From positions 186,001 to 250,000 of the forward strand of contig JABELC010000013.1 in the NCBI GenBank assembly GCA_028455995.1: a DNA stretch of 64,000 nt. The letters are read 5' to 3'. Each line of letters opens with the position of its first letter. Position 1 is the stretch's first letter. Both the position numbers and the translations under genes were made by a program. The DNA comes from Scleromitrula shiraiana (lineage: Eukaryota; Ascomycota; Leotiomycetes; Helotiales; Sclerotiniaceae). The notes beneath the pieces are model-generated. The model had not been told where the DNA came from, did no database searches, and saw only the letters and a list, made by a program, of their open reading frames with translations. Shown here one piece after another: positions 11,844-24,668 of this stretch.

Positions 11844-12610
11844 CTTATTTTGGTAGCAATTGGCAAGCAGTTAGAGCAAGAGAGAGCTTGCTGGGAAGTC
11901 TTCTAAAGTAGATCAAACTCCAGGCATCTGCCTACTACCGAGAATATTTCCTTTTTCCGATATTGAAAATTGTGAGAATCCTTCTGCCTCTTGTTGCGCG
12001 ATGCGATCGCGTTGCTTCTCACTGTCGTTGAATAATTTCGTGATTGTTTAATTCGTTTCCCTGCCACCCTCTTCTTCTCGGTATGATCCCGCAATCAATT
12101 GGATGCTGATCTATCCTCAACCACCTCAATAAATTTAAATCTTCTCCAATATCAATGTTTGCAACTTCTCCTCCACTAACTATATGTAGTTGATTAAATG
12201 TTGTTATGTTATAGATCGCAGTTTTCGCAGCCGCCGTGGTAGTTGTTATTATTGTTATTGTTTTGAGGTTCGATAGTGACGAGAGTGATATTATTTTGAG
12301 ATTCGAGGGAAGATCTAGCGCTAGTCCCTTATCGGCGATAAAGTTACCCCCTACGCGAGCCTTACAGAGTAGGGAAAATCGATTGATAACTTATTTTTTC
12401 TGTTTGCAATACATCAAAAGCGTACGATGGATGATATGTTTAAATTGAATAAATTATTCGAATTTGATAAATTGAATATATAAGAGATATGGGATGAAAA
12501 CGTTAATATGAATGAATATGAATGGATATGTATGTGTTGTAAGTTTCCAATTTTTAGATACACTACAGTAGATAGAGTACAGTCAGTATATATTAGCTTT
12601 TTCCCTTTCC

Positions 12611-12654
12611 CATACCATATCATACCATATCATACCATACCATACCATACCATA
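12611..12654. repeat. CATAT/CATAC pentanucleotide tract
   Basis: The units are CATAC and CATAT mixed in tandem, the same motif family as the array at 5344-5401. A purine-rich run of AAGCAAAAG units follows to about 12692. Confidence 0.9.
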
Positions 12655-13224
12655 GTGGAAAAGAAGCAAAAGAAGCAAAAGAAAAAGAAGGAAATGATCC
12701 TAGGTTCTAAATGGGTTGATGGTTCTCACTCACTCAAAGAAAGTCAAGTCACCAAATCAGAATCAGCAAAACACTGTAAACCAAAACCAGATCAAAAAAC
12801 GCGAATCTTGCTCCCCCCCATTTATTACTCCATTTTATTTTTTTAAAAAAAGTCGCGACTTTACAACTCTTGTAACTTCAGTATCTAATTCAATACAAAA
12901 AGAAAACAAAACAAAGACCCAATATGGTATGGTAATCATCATACCTAGGTAGTTATAAGTTTCACATCATTTCCTTTCTAAGAATTGTTTTTGTTTTGTT
13001 ATGAAGAAGGAAAACGCGAAATGTTACTCAGGTAATATTCCGACTGGTTTATTTATGATTATTTATCTCAAGTACGCCTTCAAGGATTTACTGCAATGCA
13101 ATAACTGGGAGTATTTTATTGGTAATGATTGCATTTGAGCGCGTAAAGTGTTACTCTTCAGGTAGCTGTTTATGCCATTAACGTATTTAAGAACAAAACA
13201 ACATCGCGAAAAAACCTTGAGGGG

Positions 13225-13303
13225 GGAAAGAAAGGAAGGAAGGAAGGAAGGAAGGAAGGAAAGAAGGAAAGAAGGAAAGAAGGAAAGAAAGAAAGAAAGA
13301 AAC
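13225..13303. repeat. GGAA/GAAAG purine tract
   Basis: A 79-bp all-purine tract is built of GGAA, then GAAAGAAG, then GAAA units. The Ser/Phe/Leu-rich and Arg/Lys/Glu-rich frames it creates on the two strands are not genes. Confidence 0.95.
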
Positions 13304-13839
13304 CTTGTCACTCTACCCCTTCTATTCCAAAAAATATATATCTCACTTTCTTCAGTTTATTGAATCTTCATCACTTATTATTACTTAACTCTCCTAATTG
13401 ACTGATCTTAATTATTCATTCGTGATCCTATATCACTTGATTCACAGAAAATACATGATGAACCACGATCCCTTTTAAAGAGGATTTACCTTTTCCTTCA
13501 ACATCAAACCAACCTGGAGAATTCAATTGTGAATGAGCTCTTCTTCAGAAACTACCTACTAAGTATATGAGAAGATTGTCAATATTTCGAGCTTCCTCAG
13601 ACAATAGGGTAGGGTACTGACAATTCCTCGTCATGGATCGACCTAAAAAGCCCCATTACCTAATAACTATAACTTCAAACAATTTCCATGGGGCCCCAGA
13701 GAGCATATATAATCCAATTTCCCACAAACTCAATATTAACTAACTAACACACTCAAAAAGTTTATACCCCAGAATTTCCAAAGGTATTACGTGTTAGCTT
13801 TGTTCTTCCCTGGCCTTTAATTGTTCACCTGATGAGACA

Positions 13840-13871
13840 AAATCCCCAAAATCCCCAAAATCCCCAAAATC
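13840..13871. repeat. AATCCCCAA short tandem repeat
   Basis: Three perfect copies of a 9-bp AATCCCCAA unit, with a partial fourth, lie about 600 bp upstream of the invertase start. The role is unknown. Confidence 0.85.
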
Positions 13872-14119
13872 AGATGGCGGGATTCATTAAACTAGCATCA
13901 TGGCACTGCCGCCACTATCATGATGTAAGGTTCAGATACTCCCGGTTTAGGGTTCCTTAGTAACGGGTCCGATCAAATTTCCCACGCCGTATTCCAGCCC
14001 ACCAAGAATCTAAATCCACATAATTCATCTTTTAGTGAAGAAAATATTAGATGGATCATGTTAGTTTTCTTTGGATGAATACTAGTCGCCGAATTTCTCG
14101 GTCGTATTCAAGTAAATAT

Positions 14120-14125
14120 GTGGGG
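14120..14125 (+). promoter_or_regulatory. possible CreA carbon-repressor site
   Basis: GTGGGG fits the consensus SYGGRG for the carbon catabolite repressor CreA and lies about 340 bp upstream of the invertase start. A second match (CCCCAG, reverse strand) is at 13694-13699. Such a short motif occurs by chance, so this is only suggestive for a gene whose relatives are often glucose-repressed. Confidence 0.2.
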
Positions 14126-14459
14126 GGTGGTTCTTCTCCTAAGGTCAAATCAGCTTACTATTATGCTTGTTCTTCTTGTTTTTCTCCAGTTCTTCCTTTG
14201 TTTGGTACACAACTACGCAACTTCAAAAGTGAATACCGGTCACTCATGGCGGGGTAAACCTGGAGTATGGAGTTGTCATCATTCATTTTCTTAGAGTGAA
14301 TACATGGAATAGTGGAACTTCTAAGGATATCATAGCCACCCACCGATCTTGGAAGGCATTGTTGTTATGACGATGTGAATTATAAATTGATCAAAATCCC
14401 CATGGTGAAAATGAATAATTGTTGAAGCAGTTGTAAAGAAATCAGCAGTGTATTTCAAA

Positions 14460-16257
14460 ATGGCTCGCTTTACTCTCTTAGCTGCTGCTACACTTTTCTT
14501 TGCTATATCAAATGCTCAAGATACTACAAGTGTTGTTGCAACTACAACAACTACTTCTGTATTTGATAGTGGTGCTCAAACCAATACACCTATTCCAGGA
14601 AGTTATGCTGGAGCGTTAAGACCCCAGATTCATTATTCGCCACCTCAACATTTTATGAATGATCCTAATGGATTGTTCAAAGACGATGATGGAGTCTGGC
14701 ATGTTTACTATCAATGTATGTTACAAAAACACAAATCTACCTCCAAAACGAATATATTCTAATCCCAATACTTCAGACAATCCCACCGACATCGTAGCCG
14801 GAAATCAACATTGGGGACATGCAACCTCACGCGATCTGTATCACTGGGACAATCAAAAAATAGCACTTGCCCCCGAAGCAGAAGGTGAAGGAATCTTCAG
14901 TGGAAGTATCGTTCTCGACAGAAACAACACTTCCGGATTCTTCCCCAATCAAACCAACGGTGTAGTAGCAATCTATACACTCAATACCCCAGTCGCCGAA
15001 ACTCAAAACATCGCCTACTCCACCGACGGTGGCTATACCTTCACAAAATACTCCTCCAACCCTGTTATCCCCTCCACATCTACCCAATTCCGCGATCCCT
15101 ATGTTATTCCCTACAATAACGGTAACACTTCCAGCTGGGTAATGGTAGTAGCCTACGCCCGAGCCTTCGAAATTGGAATCTTCACCTCCCCCGACCTAAA
15201 AACCTGGACCCCAACCTCCAATTTCTCCCACCACGGCCTCCTAGGTCTCCAATACGAATGTCCAAATCTAATCCCCATCCCCTCCACCTCCCACAACTAC
15301 CCCACCACCGAGCAACTCTACCTCCTCATCATATCCATCAACCCCGGCGCCCCCCTCGGCGGCTCCATCACCGAATACTTCCCCGGCACATTCAACTCCA
15401 CGCACTTCATCCCCATCGACTCGGCCGCGCGCATCGCCGATTTTGCAAAAGACAACTACGCGGGCCAATTCTTCCACAATGTGGCCGACGACGAAGATCC
15501 CGTCTTCCTCGCCTGGATCTCAAATTGGCAGTATGCGCAATCGGTGCCCACGGGCGAATTAGAAGGCTGGAGAAGTTCCATGTCGCTACCTCGTCGCACA
15601 AAATTAACCGCCAATGCGACGCGCACCGGATGGGCATTGATATCCTATCCGTATGACTTGACCCCGTTGTATGATGGCGAGTTGGCGCGCAATGAGAGTT
15701 TGGGAAATGCATCGCTCTGGGTTGATTATTCGCGTGTTGAGAGCGGGGCGCTGCATTTGCAGGTCAATGTGTCGGGAATACCCAACAATACATTAGCGCG
15801 GGGAACATTAAATTTCACGCTGGAGTCCTCGCAGACGGGCGAGAGAGTCCAAGGGGGCATGTATCTCGGAGGTGATAATCCATTCTGGATGAGCAGACGA
15901 GAAGTGCTGGGATTCAACGAGGTGAATCCGTTCATGACGGATCGGTTCTCGGTGGGCAATGTGATTAATGAGGAAGGGACGTTTATGCTGGATGTGGTGG
16001 TTGATAGGAGTGTGATGGAGGTGTTTTTGGACGGGGGCCGGAATTCGGGGACGATGACGTTCTTTCCGGAGGGGGCGTTGGATTCGCTGAGGGTGGGTAC
16101 GGAGGGGTTGAATGAGGGCGTTGTGGTTAGTGTGAGGGTGCTCGCGTTGAAGAGTGCGTGGGGTGATATGGCGAGTGAGGATGGCATGGTTTACGGGAAT
16201 GTTACGATGGGCGAGGGGAATACGAATTCTACGGGGAGTATGAGATTGCTTGCTTAG
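14460..16257 (+). CDS. secreted GH32 invertase / beta-fructofuranosidase
   Basis: The enzyme hydrolyses sucrose (or related fructans) outside the cell. Exons are 14460-14715 and 14777-16257, joined across a 61-bp intron (GTATGT...CAG) that splits the Tyr codon of YYQYNPTD. The product has 578 residues. A signal peptide covers about residues 1-19 (MARFTLLAAATLFFAISNA), followed by a Thr-rich linker. The three GH32 signatures are present: FMNDPNG with nucleophile D68, FRDP with D192, and YECP with acid/base E246. The five-bladed propeller is followed by a C-terminal beta-sandwich containing VDRSVMEVFLDGG. Many N-glycosylation sequons (NXT/NXS) fit secretion. The ATG at 14460 is in AAAATGG context. 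GH32 also includes inulinases and fructosyltransferases; invertase is the most likely activity but is not proved by motifs alone. Confidence 0.93.
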
Positions 16258-16726
16258 TTAGGTGCAAGGTTTTTGGTTGGTTTAGGTGTTAGCTAGATGG
16301 ATACTCTACTAATACTTATTATTATGATAACATGCGAATGATTGAAAGAAATACCATTTATTCCTATTAATTATATCCTATTTCTCTAAGGCATCTATGT
16401 GTTTGATTCGCCCAAAAAATATACATTGAATGTTGTCTGATCTGCTCTCTGTCTGTCTGTCTGTCTATCCGTCTGTCTGATCTCTTCGGTCTCTCTCTAT
16501 CCACTCAATAATATCATTCATTGCATAAAGTCCTCCAAATCATCCTATCCTCCTCCCCGTAGCACAAATTCCATACACCAACCAGCTCACCCCAATTCAA
16601 TCCAATTCAATTCAATTAAATTAAATTAAATTCAGACCAATTAATCCAACGCAAAAGGTATTCATGATGAATTTCCACGCCAAGCCCAACTAGCCAGCCA
16701 ACATACCTAAACGGAAAAGGAAAAAT
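16258..16726. other. convergent intergenic region with CTGT tract
   Basis: This is shared 3' flank of the invertase and the minus-strand secreted-protein gene. It contains (CTGT)n at about 16449-16480 and an ATTCA/ATTAA-type tract at about 16598-16633. Confidence 0.7.
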
Positions 16727-17647
16727 CTAGGCGGTTGCGGAAACAACCGTGGCGGTTATCGTTTGGTTCGAATAGCATCCATCAACGTGATTTACATCTG
16801 CACATTGAAGTGTAAGATTTGTTGGTGAAGAGCGGAGAACAGTTCCCTGGTTACTATTTTTTCCATAAAAAAAAATGTTTCGTTAGTTTATATTCTGGTG
16901 CCCGGCCCCACTGAGATTAAATATATACGTACTTGGAGTTAACAAAAGCATGGATCAGCTCGATGCTGAACTCGGTAAGAGAGGTGTAGGAGATGAATTG
17001 CCAGTAGAAATCATCCATCAAGTGGTTGTTATTGTTGCAGGGAACCCATCCGGTAGGGAAGTTGGTGCTGCTGGCTGTTCCTTGGAAATCGTCGTTGCAG
17101 GCGGTGGAGGTGTTGCTGTTGGGATCGATGAAGGTGACTATATGAAGAGGGAAAAGTGTTAGACATTGGGGTTTGTAATAGCTAAGAGGGTATTCATGGA
17201 AACTATTCCGTGGTTTGATTCGGGAAGTAAATCAATATCAGACGGGTCCATAAAAAGATCCATATAAATATTATTCCATGGCTGAGTGGAAGTGGTATAC
17301 GGACACCGCCTTGTAATTTACGTATGGAAAACGAGCATGTGATGAGTTGTCTAGAAATTCAAGTGAATGAAAAGAGTGGATAGTACAGGAAAATGTTACA
17401 TACAAGAAATGGAATCATCGTAGATACTAGAATTTTTATCATCGATAAAAGATCTAGTAACGATACCAGAAATGGTAAAATCCCGGAATGGGGTGGCAGG
17501 TGCAGCGGCAGCATCAATAAGAGCAAGACTTTGAGGAGCAAGTTGACTCTTCTGGGCGCGAGGTGCAATGCGAGGTCTTTGGCTAATGGTGGCTTCTGTA
17601 GAGGCCATAAGACCGGCAATGAGACCGAGAAGAGTGAGGAATTGCAT
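16727..17647 (-). CDS. small secreted four-cysteine protein
   Basis: The three-exon minus-strand model is 17647-17404, 17137-16933 and 16853-16727, with introns of 266 and 79 bp. All junctions are in frame, giving 191 residues. The first 19 residues (MQFLTLLGLIAGLMASTEA) are a clear signal peptide. The mature part has four cysteines: TACNDD, WVPCNN, LQCAD and DGCYS. Beta-strand-like stretches (FTISGIV, ISFTFIDP) and NxT/NxS sequons are also present, and it ends TVVSATA. Size, secretion and four cysteines resemble the AA1-like (Alt a 1-type) fold and other plant-associated fungal secreted proteins, but I see no decisive signature. The first intron is long for this genome and could hide a small exon. 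It is convergent with the invertase gene. The role could be effector, antigen or cell-wall protein; this is inference. Confidence 0.75.
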
Positions 17648-20600
17648 TTTGAATGTTGTTAGGAGACGGTTGATTAGAGTGTATGATGGATATGGTATGA
17701 GGTTAACGAAGAATGAATTTCGAATATTGTGATAGATCGAAATTCAAAATAGAGATTTTTGATTGCTTGTAGGTCGTTGTAGAGAAAAAGAGAAAGGAGA
17801 AAGGAGAATGATGAATGATGAAGATTTATATATTTATGATGAAGGAATTATTAGTTGATATGGAAACTGAAATGCAGGTATGTATTTATAGATCAGAAGT
17901 GAATACGATGAAATTGTGAAAAATAAATAAGATGCGGTCACTGGTCAAGTAATGAAAATAAATTAAAATGTTAAGGGAAGCAGTGAATTGAAAAAGTCAA
18001 TATAAATAAAAATGGTGAGATCTTCCCTCTCTATATGTCTCTATTTTTTGAGCTGAATGAACCAAACTTTCTATAAAATCTCCATCCACTGGCAAGTGTT
18101 TTAGAAGAATTTCATTCAATATATGAATAACAAATTTGAGAATGAGTGAGTCCAAAGTGAAAATACCTACATACCGCATAAACATACGGTACGGTACAGT
18201 ATACGATACGAAATGTGTTTGCATTTCCATTGTGCTGCTCCAGGGTTACTGCTGCACAATAATCTCGCATCTTTTTCGTACGAGGAAGGAAACATTAAGA
18301 AAGGAAAGCATCACATCGAAAGATCTGCTAGATTTGACCCTTCTTCCATCAATTTGGTCCACTAAAGACTGTGCCATTCGTTTCTCCACAATTCATCAAT
18401 TCTTTTGACATAAATCTTACCTTTATGACATACATTCCCATCTTCCATTTCAGACGGAAAACGAGCGGGAAAACTTCATATAAATTAGATGAATACCGAT
18501 GGTGATCATAAGCAGCTTTAATTGCCTATGACCTACTTCTTAGTTGTTACCGCCATTTCCCCTGAGAATAGAAAGCAAGCGAAAGGGATGTCAAGTAACA
18601 TTAACCTTACGTGTGTCCATTTCGAAAGGGCCGTGACTTTCGGTACTCGAATAAGTCCACGGGTTTAATATATGGATCTTGGCATCTGAAAGCTTTAAAT
18701 GGAGATCATCAAGATTGGATGAAGATCAAGGGGTTATAGTTGATGTTTTGAAACGTTATGTGGATTTCTGATCCGTAGGGCAGGGAAGATTAGATGAGAT
18801 TGGAATGGAATGGTACGAGTATTGATGAGTGTACAACTTGGGAATGAGAAGTGAGAAAGAAGTAAGTGCTTGTGCTCTCTCTCGAAACTCGATATATGTT
18901 GTACGAAGAAAGGGATTCGTTGAAAATAACGAGGGAGAAAGAATCGGCACATGTTCAATCCACGCAGAGGGGTGGTTGCTATTGTAAGAAGATGTCACCA
19001 AGAGCACATGTTGCGTATCCTATCCGTAATATAAGATTACAGTGAGGTCGCAGGTGTACCAAAAGGACCCCGAGTTATATGCCGGTATTGTGTTAAGTAC
19101 CTAAGTATGCCATGTCATTATTACTGAGCATAAATAAGGTACTGTACATCTGCGCTGCTACGCTGAGGCTGTGCATAATATTAATGAAAAAGAAATGCGG
19201 AGATAATGCTGTCATTCTCATCAATCAGCCCGACAAGGTAATAGATCTACCGTGATTGTGAACTTTCTCGGCCCCCATTACTTTAAAGAAGTAGCGATGT
19301 TACTGCGGGGTTCTTTTCATTTCTTGATATGAAGCTTTAGAATCTTCATAAAGCTCCGATTTCGACGTTACAATATCATTTCCCCCCATACTTTTCATAC
19401 TTATCTTATCTGCTGTCAGCTATATAAGCTCGTTTCTTGATTTCTTGCTACTATTGCTACTACTGGTTATCATGGGAACAATATTATGTGCAGTGCAGCT
19501 GCAAATAGATCCTTCTAACTATTGAAAATGGAGTCTTCAGAAAATCCTGAATTTGAAGCCTTCTTTTCCCTTCAGAATTATATTTTTAGAACGACTTGGA
19601 AGTATCTTCATAATCATTGGATTTTAAAGAGGGTGTTTGATGAAAGGGGTTCGATTATTGGGATGAAGTATTTCCGAATGGCAATTGCCAGGTGGGAATT
19701 TGAGGTCAACTAGGCTGGTGTGCTACAACATTGAGTTGTATATCCCGTACGACATCTTTTGGTCTTGCCACGCTTCATGATCAAATCAAGATTCGTTAAT
19801 CAGGTCATGATTTCGTTTATCCGTTCAGTCACATGGTCGCACGTAGATAGATGTAAGTCGGTACTGTACTATATTTTCAGGGGCAACATGCCTATAGCCA
19901 ACCCTAATTCTGGAAGCTCTATTCTAGAGATACAATCAACCCACTGTACTCGAGTATACGGGAAGGAAGGTAGATATTGTGAGTAGCATTTCGTATGAAA
20001 ACCGACTAATTAAATTCTATAATCTCACCCTTCTTCCTCTTATGCGACGGCCCGAGACTGCTTCACCGTCGAGTTTTTCCATTTTTCTGTTACATTCAAA
20101 TGTAGAGAGAAATTCAAGCTTGCGGTTACTAACCCTTTTCTTTCTTTTCATTTTTACCACGTTGATGATATGCTATGCAATGTCGTATCGATCAAGCTTT
20201 TTCTTTTGGTGACACTACCTACCTCCAGGATGCAAAAAGATCTAAAAATAAATAATGTCGGAAAATTTTGGATGTTATTAATTTGTTATCGTATAATGTG
20301 TACACATTTACTAATAAATAGATTTTCAATAGTCCATTGCTAATATAATAAGTCGGTCATGTTGTTGCAAGGGAAAAAGTAGTCATGATTGAGGATTGTT
20401 GGCTCTTCGGTACAAGCGAGATTTGGAGAGCCATGAACTGGTGGAGAGGAATTGAATGGGATGGAGTTTGTATGTATGTAAGAGGGGTTGTAGATTTTCC
20501 GACGGCTGCTGCTGCTGCTCAAGTATTATGACAACTCTTAAGCCCTGGAATTAGGCCCTTGTAACCCTACAAACCTACAAAATTGACCTAACGACTTCTA

Positions 20601-21631
20601 GAACTTAAGGCTCGGTTGTACCCGTCTATGAGATTTGAAACCTTTCTCATACGTACCGGTACCTTTGAGGTCTGATTAAGGTTGCTTTCAATCATTCATA
20701 CTACTATACCATTCCATGATATGTATACAGTACATTGTTGTGAAAATGGCAGTATATCTTTGACCTGACAAACATACCTACCGACATATACATAAAAGAT
20801 GTTTTTGGCGTAATGATGATAATCCTTCTTCCAAATTCCGAGTATATTTCGTAAATGCTTAATGTTCAACAACGTATGAAGGTTGATAAGGTGACAATAT
20901 TGATCCTACGTCAATCCACTTTCACTATTCATTTGCTTGTTGGCGCAGTACCAAGGAAATGTACAGGTAAGCTGAGCATATACTATACTACCCTTCTCCC
21001 TAGCATTAGCATACATTCATCTATACCAAATACATGCATACATACATCCATACATATCCGACAAATCTACACCACCACCAAACATAGAACGAATATCTTT
21101 ATTTTTGAGGAAGTTCTGACTGACTTGGAAGAAAGAAATCAAGAATTTGAATCTTTCCCAAGGTCGAGATAAATAATATGAATTATTAAAAAAAGACATA
21201 AGAGTAATGTTACAGTGCATTTCACCATCCCACCTTACCTTATTACTACCCCTAGCTTTTTCCCTTCCAGAACCTCGAACTCGTAGAACCAATGATTTTA
21301 TCCAGTTTTGGTGATTGAAACAGTACATCCCAAACCCATTTTACTCAGCCCCTTATCCCCTTGTTAAAACTTGTTCACAAGCTGCATCTCGAGACTTCAA
21401 GAAGGCCAAATTGAGTATTCGAATTACTATTATTATCTTTTTCCATTCAAATTTTAATCTTTGGAAACTTGTCTGTAAGATTGTGTATCATATCCAAAGC
21501 TTGCAACTTGCCACTCCTGTCATATTTTTTGACTGGTGAATTTGGTGCACGAATCGGCCCCACCAAAGCACAGCCAGTCCCTTGACCCCTTCGTTCTTTA
21601 TTTCGTAGATTGTGTTTTGGACATAATACAA
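17648..21631. other. 4-kb gene desert
   Basis: I found no frame with coding character, no recognisable RNA gene and no long repeat. The part from 17648 to about 18000 is probably the promoter of the secreted-protein gene. A short CTG run lies near 20505-20519. Confidence 0.55.
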
Positions 21632-24600
21632 ATGCCCTTTTCATTCAAACATAGCAATCGTTCGAAGCAGGCATTGAACGAAACTGCTATAGAAAGAGCG
21701 ACAGTGACGGCTCCTTCGGCCTCGCAACAATCCTTCTCGTCTGGCGAAGGAAGATCCAAAACACAACATCAACCATCCTCCATTGCAACCACCACTACAT
21801 CATCTCAAAGTTACGAACAGCCCTACGGTCCTCGAAATCCTGAGCTCGGATCTCGTACATCATCTGTATATCAAACTACTGGAGGGTCATCTCCCCGGTC
21901 GTTATCAGCACAGTATCAGCAACATACATATTCTCAAGAAGCTTCCCCCGCTGGCTCTTCTGCAGATGATTTAGTCCTTGATACCCAAAGGTTATCCAAC
22001 CAGGGACGCAGAAATACTGCACAATCACCAGTGGTAGAACCTAAGAAGAGGAGTATTTTTGATCGCATGCGAGGGTCAAATTCACATCGTAATTCCGAAA
22101 TTAAAGCATACCCCCCAATTACCACTCAAGGGACATACAACAGTAATTCACGTGGGCTTGCTCGCAGATTGTCAAGACGACACGACGGTCCTCCCATTAT
22201 ACGAACTAGTCAACAAAGGAATTCCGTGGATCAACATCAAAGAACGGATTGGCAACCTCCGGCTCAGAGTTCGAGATCCCATCTGCCATCACCACAAGAA
22301 GCCCCCGAGGACAACGGACTAGATCCTTACCTCGTTACGGAACCTGAAGAGGAGACACCACAGAGCGCGCAGAGTTCTATTCAAGCGCGTGGGCAAAGGC
22401 AACATTTGAATACTATTCGAGCTGTAGAAAGCGATTCTGAATCACCCCTCTATTCTGCCGAGTCTCAGAACGAAAGTCCCGAACAACAACATCAACACTT
22501 TTCTAACCAAGTGTACTATCACCAATCACCAGATAGTGATCAACAATATCAATCGCCGGACAGTGCAGATAGTGCTCAATACCAATCACCAGATAGTGCT
22601 CAACAATACCAATCGCCGGATAGTGCTAATCAATACCAATCACCAGATAGTGCTCAACAATATCAATCGCCGGACAGTGCAGATAGTGCTCAATACCAAT
22701 CACCAGATAGTGCTCAACAATACCAATCGCCGGATAGTGCTAATCAATACCAATCACCAGATAGTGCTCAACAATATCAATCGCCGGACAGTGCAGATAG
22801 TGCAGATAGTGCTCATCAATACCAATCACCAGATAGTGCTCAACAATATCAATCGCCGGACAGTGCAGGTAGTTCTCAGCAATATCAATCGCCCGATAGT
22901 GCTCATCAATACCAATCACCAGATAGTTTCCTGCAATATCACTATCAATTGCCCGATCAAAATTACTCACAACAGCAATTTAACAGCTTGCCTAGCTCTC
23001 CTACCAGCCAATATCAAGGACAGGAATTCACTCCTGATAGTGCATCACAACCGCAACACGACTCACCTTTACATTATAGAGAAGAGCAACGCCCCGGCTC
23101 GGTACAATCGAATAATCAATCCCCGACAAGCTTACACCAATCTAATCGCGCCGATTACCCAGAGCGAACCACTTCAATCCAGGTATTATCCACAACTCGT
23201 CCTTTGTCACAACACCTTTCGATGGCACCGTCAACCACTACGCAACAAAATCGTCGGTCTGCAGATTCAAAACAACTGTTACAAACAATGGCACAATCAG
23301 ACAGTAGGGACTCCTCAACGTATCGTCAGCAACCTAATAATAATCAATCCACTGCAGCTCCAGGTTTAAGTCCTTTACCATCTTCGCAAGGGCCAAATTA
23401 TAGAGGAGGCCCTCCACAACGAGATCAGTTTGGTCCCTCAGGCGGCGGCGAGCAAGGGCGAAATACACCACCACCTGCACCAGGGGACCGCGACGTTAAT
23501 GAGGCTTACAAAGAGCTTTGTGAGTATTATCTGTTGGAGTTTGGTTGGCTTTGCTAATTTTTGAGAAGTGCAAAAATATAAGAAGGTTAAAGGGTTGTAT
23601 TTTGACAAGACGGCAACGGTGGAACAGTTACAGGGACAAGTCGAACAACTACAGAATACATTGGCCAACCAACGACTATCTCAATCCCGTACTTCTCTTG
23701 ATGATAATGAATATATGAAACGGTTTTCACGTTTAGATGGTGCTATTACAAATCTCGCTTTTAATATTCGAAAAGATTGGAGGACGGTACCAGCATGGCT
23801 ATCACAATCCGTCAATCGAAACGCAATGGAAGTTGGTAAGCAAGAGATGACTGCTGTTGGAAGAGCTTGCATTACAAGGTTTTTGGTGGACGAAATATTC
23901 AACAAGACCTTTCACCCAGGTCTTGAAAGTGACTTGAGCTTGAACTTGAAGAACATTGAACAGAATATACGACGCTTCTCTCCGGCCTTAAACAGTCAAG
24001 AAGAGTCGGATGCTTTGACTTCGAAAGTTATTTCGTGGAGATTGGCAACATTGGATGGCCTAAAAGATACCTTGAATTCCTTGGAGAGCGAAGAATATAA
24101 GAAGCAATTTTCGCAAGTGGTTACAAGTAACTTGACGGCCAATCTAATCAACTATCTCGGAGAACCAGTTCCAGGAGGCATTGAAGAATTTTCGACCACC
24201 ATTGTGGAACTGGCCGTGAGCATTGCAGCAAATATCCCTCTGGAAAGTCGGGATATCTCCATTATATACCCAATGCCAAGCGATTTCGTTCAAACTAGCG
24301 TCATGAAAATTGAAGCTGGTATTCCGGCACTTGAAAATCCAGGGGCGGATTCGAACGGCTTTGATTCAAGTAGTGTTGGTAGTGTCGATAAGGATGATAG
24401 CCCGAGGGAGGATCAGAAGAACCACGGGAAGCTCACAAAGGAGAAGTCATCTAAAGGTTCAGGGATGTTACAGGCGATGATGGGAGGCGGAAGTGGGGGG
24501 CAACCTGGGAAGAAGATGAGCATTAGTAGTCAGGGAGGTCAAGATGGCACTGGGGATAAGTCGAAGAATGAGGATGGGGCTCAAAAGGTGCGATTTGCTG

Positions 24601-24668
24601 GGTTTATGGGTGTTGAAGTTAGAGGGCGTCAGGTTTTACTTAAGTCTCCCATCTGGACTTTGGGTTGA
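21632..24668 (+). CDS. large Q/S/P-rich protein with conserved C-terminal domain
   Basis: I do not recognise a named family. Exons are 21632-23519 and 23569-24668, joined by a 49-bp intron (GTGAGT...AAG, branch GCTAAT), giving 995 residues. The first 630 residues are disordered and rich in Gln, Ser and Pro. About residues 295-435 are a tandem array of QYQSPDSA-type units. The junction restores NEAYKELLQKYKKVKGLYFD, followed by a short coiled coil (VEQLQGQVEQLQNTL). A well-ordered helical domain of about 220 residues follows (from DDNEYMKRFSRLDGAI to DISIIYPMPSDFVQ). The tail is again Gly/Ser/Lys-rich. I start at the ATG in ACAAATGCC; an upstream in-frame codon at 21536 lies in probable leader sequence. 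The layout suggests a scaffold, but no function can be assigned. Confidence 0.8.
22541..22940 (+). repeat. in-gene QYQSPDS repeat with 114-bp super-unit
   Basis: Thirteen QYQSPDS units (plus one HQSPDS variant) are encoded in tandem with linkers AQ, AN, ADSA and AH. At DNA level there is a higher-order unit of 114 bp: the string CAACAATATCAATCGCCGGA starts at 22541, 22655 and 22769. The first two super-units look identical base for base, including synonymous choices (CAATCGCCGGA versus CAATCACCAGA), so the expansion is recent. Confidence 0.95.

Larger units (their letters stand above)
11844..14459. other. 2.6-kb intergenic region between divergent genes
   Basis: This separates Cdh1 (minus) from the invertase (plus), so it should hold both promoters. 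It contains several simple repeats (listed separately) but no frame that looks like a gene. A TATA-like stretch (GCATATATAATCC) at about 13703-13715 has no recognisable gene after it. Confidence 0.6.

Noticed and set aside
22536..23369. 277-codon open frame inside the Q-rich gene
   Set aside because: It is a shifted reading of the same in-gene repeat; the true frame has conserved sequence downstream and a clean splice junction.
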